Below are positions 57,257-64,000 of a stretch of DNA of 64,000 bases, piece by piece. The stretch is taken from positions 186,001 through 250,000 of the forward strand of contig CANMQJ010000006.1 of assembly GCA_947500005.1 (NCBI GenBank), written 5' to 3'. A model generated the notes under the pieces. That model made no database searches. It was not told the origin of the DNA and was given only the letters and a program-made list of their open reading frames with translations. This DNA comes from an uncultured Paracoccaceae bacterium. Its GTDB lineage: Bacteria; Pseudomonadota; Alphaproteobacteria; Rhodobacterales; Rhodobacteraceae. Position 1 is the first letter of the stretch; every line of letters begins with the position of its first letter. Made by a program: the position numbers and the translations under genes.

Positions 57257-58117
57257 ATGGACTACAATGTCATCCGGGCCACGGAAACAGGGTCGCCCGA
57301 CATCACCCCCGCGGTCATCGAACGGACCCGGGCCCATCTCGACCGCGACGGCTGGGCGTTGCTGCGCGGTTTCCAGGCCGATATGGGCGGGTTCAGCGAC
57401 CTGACGGCCCAGCTATGTACCACGATTACCTTCGATCCTGCGCGCGAATATTCCGAGAGAAACACGCAAAAGGTCGATGCCGGGCTGGGGCCTATCGGTT
57501 TACACATCGAAAATGGCAATACGCCGGTCTGTCCTGACATCGTCGCGTTCTTTTGTACACGCGCTGCGTTCGAGGGGTCTCAGACGACGATTTGTGACGG
57601 ACGGGTTTTGTACGATCGGTTCGACGAGGTACAAAAGGCGCGCTGGACGCAGAAAATGAAAGTCAAGCGCAACCTTCCAGAGGCGCTGTGGAAGCGCTAT
57701 CTCGCCAACGAGCATCCGGCGATCAGCCGTCCCGAGGAGGTTCGGGAGGAGCATATCCTGCAGTTCAAGGCGGCCATTCCGGGGCAGGATTTCGCGATGC
57801 GCGAGGATGGCTCGATCGACTACGAACTGACCGTGCTGCCTGTCAGAGCGTCCTCTTTGAGCAATGGAAAAGGGTTCGCGAACGCCATCCTGGGGCCGTC
57901 GCACAATTACGAGCCGCCCAGCTACACGTTGGAGGATGGCTCCTGCGTGTCGCGGGACGAGATCGAGGATCTGCGCGACCTGGCGGAGAGTTGCACGGTC
58001 GAAATCAACTGGCAGGATGGCGACATCGCGGTGATCGACAACACGCGGGTGATGCATGGGCGGCGCGCGATCAAGGATGCCGACCGACAGCTCTTCATCG
58101 GCATGGGGCGGGTCTGA
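57257..58117 (+). CDS. TauD/TfdA-like Fe(II)/2-oxoglutarate dioxygenase
   Basis: The 286-residue protein has an N-terminal lid (HLDRDGWALLRGFQADMGGFSDL), a metal-site-like HIENGN motif (H-x-E variant of HxD, around residue 79), and the distal DNTRVMHGRRAI with His and Arg for iron and 2-oxoglutarate. It should hydroxylate or desaturate a small molecule. AAGGA precedes the ATG at 57257. It follows the SDR by 47 bases. The gene contains three copies of TTTTGTAC/GTACAAAA, rare in such GC-rich DNA. Confidence 0.85.
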   Translation: MDYNVIRATETGSPDITPAVIERTRAHLDRDGWALLRGFQADMGGFSDLTAQLCTTITFDPAREYSERNTQKVDAGLGPIGLHIENGNTPVCPDIVAFFCTRAAFEGSQTTICDGRVLYDRFDEVQKARWTQKMKVKRNLPEALWKRYLANEHPAISRPEEVREEHILQFKAAIPGQDFAMREDGSIDYELTVLPVRASSLSNGKGFANAILGPSHNYEPPSYTLEDGSCVSRDEIEDLRDLAESCTVEINWQDGDIAVIDNTRVMHGRRAIKDADRQLFIGMGRV

Positions 58118-58138
58118 GGACAAGCCCAAGCGGCGGTT

Positions 58139-58187
58139 TTGACCGTTTTGTACATCGAATCCGCCCCCGATTGACCGTTTTGTACAA
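58139..58187 (-). repeat. Bipartite repeat with two TGTACAAAACGGTCAA units, copy 2
   Basis: On the minus strand TTGTACAAAACGGTCAA (58187-58171), a 16-base spacer, and TGTACAAAACGGTCAA (58154-58139) repeat the pattern at 19729-19777 exactly, including the 32-base period. It fills the gap between the convergent dioxygenase and IclR genes. Confidence 0.8.
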
Positions 58188-58211
58188 GGTTCGGGGGCCG
58201 GTTTCCGGCCC

Positions 58212-58988
58212 TCAGTTTTCCGTTCCGTAAAGGAAGAGATGCGCGATCTCGCGGGCGCGGCGTTGCAGCAGCGGCAGGTGACCGCGGCCGCGGTCGAGGC
58301 TCATCCGCAGCATCGGCGCGTGAAAAGAGAGCGTCGCGAAGAGTCGCCCTTGCGCATCGGCGATCGGCACGGCGAGGGCGACCATCCCCTCGATCGCCTC
58401 TTCGTTGTCCTCGCCCCAGCCGCGCGCACGGATGAGGCGCAATTCCTCCAGCAGGCGCTCCGGATCGGTGATCGTGTTGGGGGCGCGACGTTCCAGTTCG
58501 GACATGGTCAGCAGCGGGCGCAGCTGGGCGTCGTCGAGGCTGGCGAGCCAGACCTTGCCGGCGGCCGAGCAATGCAGCGGAACGCGGGTGCCGATGGGCA
58601 GGGCGATCTGGAGCGGCCACTTGGTCTCGACCCGGTCGATATAGACGACCGCGTCTCCGTCGCGCTGGGCGATGTTGCAGGTCTCGCCGATCTCTTCGGA
58701 CAGGTCGCGCAGCACCATCGACACCGCCGCGCGGTGGCGCATCGAGGCCACCATCCCGGCGGCGAGCCGCTGAGTCCTGAGCCCCGAGATGTACCCGCGC
58801 CCGTCGGGGTGGCGGCGGATGAACCCTTCGGTCTCGAGCGTCGAGAGCAGTCGGTGGGCGGTGGGTTTCGGCAGGTCCATTTCCGCCATCACGTCGGCGG
58901 CGGTCACCGGCGTTTCGCTGGCGCAGATGCGTTCGAGCAGCACGAGCAGCCGCAGGTTTCCGGAAATGGTGGGGGGCTGCTCTGCCAT
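58212..58988 (-). CDS. IclR-family transcriptional regulator
   Basis: The 258-residue protein has an N-terminal winged helix (ICASETPVTAADVMAEMDLPKPTAHRLLSTLE) and a C-terminal effector domain with LHCSAAGKVWLASL and the RGWGEDNEEAIEGMVALAVPI segment. IclR proteins sense catabolic intermediates. The start at 58988 (MAEQPP) is chosen from the domain boundary; the frame is open to 59114. It stands beside the GMC oxidoreductase and TRAP genes, and a perfect palindrome in their shared promoter region is its likely operator. Confidence 0.9.
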   Translation of the reverse strand: MAEQPPTISGNLRLLVLLERICASETPVTAADVMAEMDLPKPTAHRLLSTLETEGFIRRHPDGRGYISGLRTQRLAAGMVASMRHRAAVSMVLRDLSEEIGETCNIAQRDGDAVVYIDRVETKWPLQIALPIGTRVPLHCSAAGKVWLASLDDAQLRPLLTMSELERRAPNTITDPERLLEELRLIRARGWGEDNEEAIEGMVALAVPIADAQGRLFATLSFHAPMLRMSLDRGRGHLPLLQRRAREIAHLFLYGTEN

Positions 58989-59008
58989 CGGCCCTTTGGG
59001 TGTCCTCT

Positions 59009-60616
59009 CTAGGGTGCGCCGCGGTCGGCGCGGATCATGTCGCTGGCCTTTTCCCCGATCATGATGGCCGGGGCGTTGGTGTTGCCCGAGACGATCTCGG
59101 GCATGATGGAGCAATCGGCGACGCGGAGGCCGCGAATGCCGTGCACCCTGAGCCGGGCATCGACGACGGCCGTGGGCCCCTCGCCCATGCGGCAGGTGCC
59201 CGATGGATGATAGATCGTGGTCGAGGTGTTGCGAACCCAGTCGAGGATGGCGGCGTCGTCATGATCGCCCGGTCCGGGGCTGTGCGGCGCGCTGATCTTT
59301 GCGGCCAGTGGATTGCGGGCCGCGATGGCCTGCGCCTGCCGGACACCGGCGACGATGGTGCGGCAGTCGGTTTCGGTGCTGAGGTAATTGGCGCGGATAA
59401 CCGGGTGGTCGCGCACATCGGCCGAGCGCAGCGTCAGGCTGCCGCGGCTTTCGGGGCGCAGCTGGCAGACCGAGGCGGTGAAGGCCGAGAAGGGATGCAC
59501 GCCCTCGCCGGGGCTGTCCGCCGACCAGGGCTGGATGTGGTACTGGATATCGGGGGTTTCCAACCCCTCGCGCGTCCTGGTGAAGCCGATCACGAGGCTG
59601 GCCGCCATGGTCATCGGTCCGCGCCGGAACAGGGCATAGCGCAGCCCGATCCGGGCCTTGCCGAAAAGGCTGCGCACCTCGTCGTTCAGGGTGGGTTCGT
59701 TGCACTTGAAGACGAGCCGCGCCTGAAGATGGTCCTGGAGATTGGCGCCGACGCCGGGCAGGTGCAGCTGCGACTCGATCCCGTGGGCGGCGAGCGCCTC
59801 GGCGTCGCCGATGCCCGAGAGCATGAGGATCTGCGGCGAGCCGATGGCGCCGGCCGACAGGATGACCTCGCCGCGCACCTTGACGATATGTTCCTTGCCC
59901 TCGGGGTCGAGATAGCGCAGGCCGGTCACGCGGCCCTCGGTCACCTCGATCCGGGAGGTCTGGGCGCGGGTGATGACGGTCAGGTTCTCACGCTTCATCG
60001 CGGGGCGCAGGAAGGCCACCGCGGTCGAACAGCGTTTGCCGTTCTTCATGGTCAGCTGGGCGTTGGTCATGCCCTCCTGTTCAGGCCCGTTGATGTCGGG
60101 GTTGTAAGCGATGCCTTCGGCCTTGGCCGCCTCGATCCAGGCCTCGCAGATCTCGCGCGAGACACGCATGTTCGAGACCGAAAGCGGCCCGCCGGTGCCG
60201 TGCAGGTCGTCGGCGCCGCGTTCCTGATCCTCGGACCGCTTGAACAGGGGCAGAACGTCGGACCAGCCCCAGCCGGTATTGCCCATCTGCGCCCAGCGGT
60301 CGTAATCCTGCGGCTGGCCGCGCACGTAGAGCAGGCCGTTGAGCGAGGAGGACCCGCCCAGTACCTTGCCCCGCGGCCAGTCGAGCGCGCGCCCGTTCAG
60401 GCCGGGATCGGGTTCGGTCCGGTAGCACCAGTCCACCGCCGGGTTGTGCATGGTCTTGAAGTAGCCCACCGGGATGTGGATCCACGGGTTGTTGTCCGGG
60501 CCGCCCGCCTCGAGCAGCAGGACGCGGTCCTTGGGGTTCTCGCTGAGACGATTGGCGAGCACGCAGCCAGCCGACCCCGCCCCGACGATGACATAGTCGA
60601 ATTCGGCCCCGTCCAT
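59009..60616 (-). CDS. GMC-family oxidoreductase (choline/alcohol dehydrogenase type)
   Basis: The 535-residue flavoprotein has the FAD motif [20 protein letters not shown] at the N-terminus, the GMC signature [19 protein letters not shown], a second signature around [15 protein letters not shown], and a catalytic His in [12 protein letters not shown]. It oxidises a primary alcohol or polyol to an aldehyde. The ATG at 60616 has GGGGAGG before it. It is transcribed divergently from the TRAP genes, so it probably acts on the imported compound; choline itself is only one option. Confidence 0.9.
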   Translation of the reverse strand: MDGAEFDYVIVGAGSAGCVLANRLSENPKDRVLLLEAGGPDNNPWIHIPVGYFKTMHNPAVDWCYRTEPDPGLNGRALDWPRGKVLGGSSSLNGLLYVRGQPQDYDRWAQMGNTGWGWSDVLPLFKRSEDQERGADDLHGTGGPLSVSNMRVSREICEAWIEAAKAEGIAYNPDINGPEQEGMTNAQLTMKNGKRCSTAVAFLRPAMKRENLTVITRAQTSRIEVTEGRVTGLRYLDPEGKEHIVKVRGEVILSAGAIGSPQILMLSGIGDAEALAAHGIESQLHLPGVGANLQDHLQARLVFKCNEPTLNDEVRSLFGKARIGLRYALFRRGPMTMAASLVIGFTRTREGLETPDIQYHIQPWSADSPGEGVHPFSAFTASVCQLRPESRGSLTLRSADVRDHPVIRANYLSTETDCRTIVAGVRQAQAIAARNPLAAKISAPHSPGPGDHDDAAILDWVRNTSTTIYHPSGTCRMGEGPTAVVDARLRVHGIRGLRVADCSIMPEIVSGNTNAPAIMIGEKASDMIRADRGAP

Positions 60617-60673
60617 CCGCATCCTCCCCGAAGCGAAATGATTTTTCTTGCAATCGAAGCATAAGGCGGCGTT

Positions 60674-60694
60674 AATGAGACAACAAGTCTCATT
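60674..60694. promoter_or_regulatory. Perfect palindrome in the GMC-TRAP divergent promoter region
   Basis: AATGAGAC (60674-60681), spacer AACAA, and GTCTCATT (60687-60694) form a perfect 8-base inverted repeat. It lies midway between the two divergent starts and is a good candidate operator for the IclR regulator two genes away. Confidence 0.6.
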
Positions 60695-60714
60695 TCTGGG
60701 AGGAGAATGAGGTG

Positions 60715-60771
60715 ATGGCTTTTCAGCTTCGGGTTCGCCGCTCCGCGAGCCATTGCGCGGGCACGCCGTGA
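60715..60771 (+). CDS. Putative 18-residue leader peptide coupled to dctQ
   Basis: An ATG preceded by GGGAGGAGAATGAGGTG opens a frame coding MAFQLRVRRSASHCAGTP. Its TGA overlaps the GTG start of the TRAP small permease (GTGA). The dctQ gene itself lacks a ribosome site, so translation is probably coupled through this short frame. Whether the peptide has a function is unknown. Confidence 0.45.
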   Translation: MAFQLRVRRSASHCAGTP

Positions 60772-61322
60772 CCCCCGAAAGAGAACACCGTATCCGCCGG
60801 ATCACCCATTGGCTGGACATGCCGGCGATGATCGTGGGCAAGGCGGCGGCCTGGCTGATCCTGCCGATGATCGTGGCGCTGGTCTGGGAGGTCGTGGCAC
60901 GATTCGGCTTCAACCGGCCGACGATGTGGGCCTATGACGCGACCTACATGCTGTATGGCGCGCTGTTCATGCTGGGCGCGGCCTGGACGCTGGGGCGGGA
61001 CAGCCATGTGCGGGCCGATTTCCTGTTCAACGTGCTGCCGCCGCGCTGGCAGGGGGTGATCGACGCGCTGTTCATCGTCTTCCTGTTCTTTCCGGCGATG
61101 TATTTCTTTACCGAGGCGACCTGGGAATATGCCGCGAAGTCGTGGATGCGGCAGGAGCGCATTCCCACCAGCCCGATGATGCCGATCATCTATCCGCTCA
61201 AGACCGTGATGCCGATCACCGGGATCCTGCTGCTGATCCAGGGGGTGAGCGAGTTGATCAAGAGCTACTACAACATCGCCACGAACAGGCGGTTCCGCGA
61301 AGGTGAAGGGGGGCTGGCATGA
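60768..61322 (+). CDS. TRAP transporter small permease (DctQ)
   Basis: The 184-residue protein has four membrane helices, including LILPMIVALVWEVVARF and ALFMLGAAWTLGRDSHVRADFLFNVLP, as in DctQ subunits. It joins the large permease in a sodium- or proton-driven, binding-protein-dependent importer. A GTG at 60768 is taken as start because the frame has no nearby ATG and the preceding mini-frame ends there. A TTG at 60753 is possible. It overlaps dctM by 4 bases. Confidence 0.88.
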   Translation: MTPEREHRIRRITHWLDMPAMIVGKAAAWLILPMIVALVWEVVARFGFNRPTMWAYDATYMLYGALFMLGAAWTLGRDSHVRADFLFNVLPPRWQGVIDALFIVFLFFPAMYFFTEATWEYAAKSWMRQERIPTSPMMPIIYPLKTVMPITGILLLIQGVSELIKSYYNIATNRRFREGEGGLA

Positions 61323-62638
61323 CCGAGCCTGTTCTGGGTCTCGTCGCGCTGGGGCTGGTCTTTGTCGGCCTGCTGACCGGCTATCCGATGGCCTTCACCT
61401 TCATCTTCATCGCGCTTGTGTTCGGCTATGTGGGAATGGGCGACCGGGTCGTGAACCTGATGCAGTTCCAGTTCTTCTCGCTGATGCGGAACACGACGAT
61501 GGCGGCGATCCCGCTGTTCCTGTTCATGGGCTTCATCCTGGAGAAATCCGGGCTGATGGAGCGGATGTTCCTGGCCTTGCGGCTGCTGCTGGGGCGGCTG
61601 AACGGCTCGCTCTACCTGGTGGTGCTGCTGGTGGCCACGGTGTTCGCGGCCGCGACGGGGATCGTCGGCGCCTCGGTCACGGTGCTGGGCGTGATGGCGG
61701 CGCCGATCATGCAGCAGACGGGCTATGACACGCGGATCTCGGCGGGCGCCATCGCAGCGGGCGGGACGCTGGGCATCCTGATCCCGCCCTCGATCCTGCT
61801 GATCGTGATGGGGCCGGTGGTGGGCGTTCCGGTCTCGGACCTGTTCACCGCGGCGATCGTGCCGGGGCTGATGCTGTCCACGGTCTACATCATATACACG
61901 CTGGTGCGCAGCTACCTGAACCCGACGCTGGGCCCGCCGATCACCGATGCCGAGATCGCCGAGACCACGCTGATCGAGAAACTGAAGGAGCTGTTTCTGG
62001 GCGTCATCCCGGTCTTTCTGATCATCGCGGCGACGCTGGGCGTCATCATCGCGGGCATCGCGACGCCGACCGACGCGGCCGCGACCGGGGCGCTGGCCTC
62101 GCTGATCCTGGCGTTGGCCTATCGCCGGCTGGACTGGGAGGCGTTCAAGCAGAGCGTCTACAGCACGCTGCTGCTGAGCGCGATGATCATGTTCCTGCTG
62201 GCCTCGGCAAATTTCTTCGGCGCGGTGTTCTCGCGGCTGGGCAGCGGCGAGTTGCTGACCCATTTCCTGCTGGAGCTGCCATTTTCGCCCATGGTGATGC
62301 TGCTGATAATCCTCGGTATCGTCTTCGTTCTGGGCTCGCCGCTGGAATGGATTCCGATCGTGCTGGTGATCGTGCCGATCTTTCTGCCGACGATGGTCGA
62401 GATGGGGTACGATCCGCTGTGGTTCTCGATCCTGGTGGCGGTGACGCTGCAAACTTCTTGGCTGACCCCGCCGATGGCGCTGTCGGCCTACTTCCTCAAG
62501 GGCGTAGTGCCCAACTGGTCGATGGGCGACATCTATCTGGGCATGGTGCAGTTCGTCGTGCTGCAGCTGATCGTCGTCGGCCTGCTGATCCTGATACCGG
62601 ACCTGGTGCTGTGGTTGCCACGCGCGCTGGGCGGATGA
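61319..62638 (+). CDS. TRAP transporter large permease (DctM)
   Basis: The 439-residue protein has about 12 helices and DctM hallmarks such as AIPLFLFMGFILEKSGLMERMF and GGTLGILIPPSILLIVMGPVVG. It forms the translocation channel in the inner membrane with DctQ. The start overlaps the dctQ stop (ATGA). The binding-protein gene follows after 89 bases. Confidence 0.93.
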   Translation: MTEPVLGLVALGLVFVGLLTGYPMAFTFIFIALVFGYVGMGDRVVNLMQFQFFSLMRNTTMAAIPLFLFMGFILEKSGLMERMFLALRLLLGRLNGSLYLVVLLVATVFAAATGIVGASVTVLGVMAAPIMQQTGYDTRISAGAIAAGGTLGILIPPSILLIVMGPVVGVPVSDLFTAAIVPGLMLSTVYIIYTLVRSYLNPTLGPPITDAEIAETTLIEKLKELFLGVIPVFLIIAATLGVIIAGIATPTDAAATGALASLILALAYRRLDWEAFKQSVYSTLLLSAMIMFLLASANFFGAVFSRLGSGELLTHFLLELPFSPMVMLLIILGIVFVLGSPLEWIPIVLVIVPIFLPTMVEMGYDPLWFSILVAVTLQTSWLTPPMALSAYFLKGVVPNWSMGDIYLGMVQFVVLQLIVVGLLILIPDLVLWLPRALGG

Positions 62639-62727
62639 TCCGGCGCCGCGCCGCTGCGCGGCCCGCAACCAGAAACGGGGGCATAACCCCGGCACGTAAC
62701 GAGACGTTCAACCAAGGAGGAGAGAAG

Positions 62728-63837
62728 ATGCAAGTTCGATTGACCGGCACGCTCAAGAGTGCCTTTTGCGCGGCTGCGCTGGTCGCGGCGGGCGCGATGC
62801 CTGCGCTGGCGCAGGAATACCGCATGGACATCCAGACCGCCGTGCCCAATGCGAGCCTTTACTTCAAGCTGACCGAACAGTTCGCCAGCGATGTCGAGGA
62901 GATGTCGGGCGGCCGGATCAAGGTCAACGTCCTGCCCGACGGGGCCGAGGTTGCGGCCTTCGAGATCCTCGACGCCGTGAGCGACGGGGTGGTGACGGCA
63001 GGCTATGCCTGGCCGCATTACTGGTCCGGCAAGCATTCGGCCTATGTGCTGTTTTCCAACGTGCCCGCCAGCACCGGGATGGACCAGGTGAGCCTGATGT
63101 CCTGGTATTACTCGGGCGAGGGGCAGGAGCTTTATCGCGAACTCATGCAGGACCGGATGGGCTATGACGTGGTGCCCTTCCTGATGCAGCCGATGGGGCC
63201 GGACCCGCTGGGCTGGTTCTCGCGGCCCTTCGAGAGCCTCGACGAGTTCAAGTCGATCAAGTACCGCAGCCCGCCGGGCATCGCGGGCGAGACCTATGCC
63301 GCGATGGGCGTTCCCGCCGTGGCCATGCCGGGCGGCGAGATCGTTCCCGCCGCGCAGCGCGGCACCATTGACGCGGCCGAATGGATCGGTCCGGCGGATG
63401 ACCGCAACCTGGGCTTGGACAAGATCTGGGACTATTACTACCTTCAGGGCCTGCACCAGCAGACCGATATCGGCGAGCTGCTGATCAACAAGACATGGTT
63501 CGAGGAGCTTCCCGCCGACCTTCAGGCGATCATCCGCGTCGCGGTCAAGGCCAATGCGACCACGACCAACGCGGCGAACCTGCATGAGAACTCGCTTGCC
63601 GTGAAGGAATACCAGGAAGCGGGCATCAACGTGCTGGACGTGCCGGAGGAGTATTACTCCCGCTTCATCGAGGCGCAGAACGGGGTGATCCAGAACTACC
63701 TGGAGGCCGACGAGTTCTTTGCCAAGGTCTACAAGTCGCAGGAAGATTTCGCGGACCTGGTCTATCCCTATCACGCCCGTGTCGTGACCCTGCATCGCAA
63801 CGTGGTCGAGGGCGCGGAAGCGGCCCGCAACAAGTGA
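62728..63837 (+). CDS. TRAP substrate-binding protein (DctP, TakP-like)
   Basis: The 369-residue periplasmic protein has a Sec signal peptide (cleavage after PALA near residue 27) and a DctP fold with the conserved ligand-anchoring Arg region IKYRSPPGIAGETYAAMG and AEWIGPADD. The segment GYAWPHYWSGKHSAYVLF resembles TakP-type proteins that bind 2-oxo acids or related carboxylates. AAGGAGGAGA precedes the ATG. High expression is expected for a binding protein. The ligand cannot be named from sequence. Confidence 0.9.
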   Translation: MQVRLTGTLKSAFCAAALVAAGAMPALAQEYRMDIQTAVPNASLYFKLTEQFASDVEEMSGGRIKVNVLPDGAEVAAFEILDAVSDGVVTAGYAWPHYWSGKHSAYVLFSNVPASTGMDQVSLMSWYYSGEGQELYRELMQDRMGYDVVPFLMQPMGPDPLGWFSRPFESLDEFKSIKYRSPPGIAGETYAAMGVPAVAMPGGEIVPAAQRGTIDAAEWIGPADDRNLGLDKIWDYYYLQGLHQQTDIGELLINKTWFEELPADLQAIIRVAVKANATTTNAANLHENSLAVKEYQEAGINVLDVPEEYYSRFIEAQNGVIQNYLEADEFFAKVYKSQEDFADLVYPYHARVVTLHRNVVEGAEAARNK

Positions 63838-63845
63838 CGCGTCGC

Positions 63846-63878
63846 GGATGCCCCGGTGGTCCGGGGCATCCGTTCCTT
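63846..63878 (+). terminator. Terminator after dctP
   Basis: GGATGCCCCGG (63846-63856) and CCGGGGCATCC (63861-63871) form a perfect 11-bp stem with a 4-base loop; a pyrimidine-rich GTTCCTT follows. It closes the TRAP operon. Confidence 0.75.
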
Positions 63879-63963
63879 CGCCGACAGTCCGGCGTCGCGT
63901 GACACTGCGAGAGAGACGGCAGGCCGCGACCGCAGTCGGCGCAAGACCTCAAGCATTCGGAAA

Positions 63964-63999
63964 TGAAAAACCCGTGGGCGGCGCTGTGCCGTCCACGGG
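63964..63999 (-). terminator. Terminator of a minus-strand gene beyond the right edge
   Basis: On the minus strand CCCGTGGACGGC (63999-63988) pairs with GCCGCCCACGGG (63982-63971) with one mismatch, and is followed by TTTTT. It faces the TRAP operon, so a convergent gene must end just outside the window. Confidence 0.75.
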
Positions 64000-64000
64000 A

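Noticed and set aside
63771..63956. Small minus-strand gene at the right edge
   Set aside because: It overlaps the dctP 3' end and a terminator, has skewed composition and no recognisable motif.

Overview
The window is GC-rich DNA from an alphaproteobacterium, almost certainly of the Rhodobacteraceae (Roseobacter/Rhodobacter lineage). The evidence is the ccoNOQP-ccoGHIS block next to hemN and an fnrL-type regulator, TRAP transporters, RTX proteins, and the ArsR-ArsC/GAPDH/ArsJ set. No rRNA, tRNA, CRISPR array, transposase or phage gene was seen. Most of the window is a stable core-genome segment. Several accessory blocks sit in or beside it.

Layout. Bases 1-1772 hold the end of a Yej-type peptide ABC transporter (yejE partial, yejF). 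1769-3688 is a GTPase-degenerate EF-G paralogue. 3907-17067 is an oxygen-limitation locus: hemN, fnrL, a SHMT-like PLP enzyme, a GlsB/YeaQ membrane protein, a UspA protein, the cbb3 oxidase operon ccoNOQP and its assembly operon ccoGHIS. FNR boxes lie before hemN/fnrL, before ccoN and before ccoG. 17118-33995 is the secE-nusG-rplKA-rplJL-rpoBC information-processing cluster. It is interrupted twice: by a DUF1254 gene between secE and nusG, and by two glycosyltransferase genes between rplA and rplJ. 34114-43635 holds a BisC-type molybdoenzyme, an acyl-CoA ligase-like enzyme, a DAO-family oxidase and an RND efflux pair. 43820-46913 is an arsenate operon (arsR-arsC fusion, GAPDH, arsJ). 46926-51390 holds two RTX proteins with near-identical C-termini. 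51668-58117 is a two-component-system-linked enzyme cluster. 58212-63837 is a catabolic locus (IclR regulator, GMC oxidoreductase, TRAP transporter).

How the genes work together. FnrL probably activates hemN, ccoNOQP and ccoGHIS when oxygen is low. A fourth, perfect FNR consensus site (51508-51521) lies between the large RTX gene and the two-component cluster, which may tie that accessory region to oxygen as well.

The most interesting candidate system is 51593-58117. It encodes a secreted DUF6134 protein, a QseB/PmrA-like response regulator and its kinase. These are followed by a T-hemolysin-family (GNAT-like) protein, an AMP-forming ligase, a short-chain dehydrogenase and a TauD/TfdA dioxygenase. 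A direct repeat, TGTAAG-N5-(T/C)GTAAG with an 11-bp period, occurs exactly three times in this cluster: before the regulator operon, before the enzyme operon and before the dioxygenase gene. This predicts a self-contained regulon making or modifying an unknown acyl-type small molecule. A bipartite ~50-bp repeat built from TGTAAAA-like sequence (actual core TGTACAAAACGGTCAA, twice at a 32-bp period) occurs upstream of nusG and again just after the dioxygenase gene.
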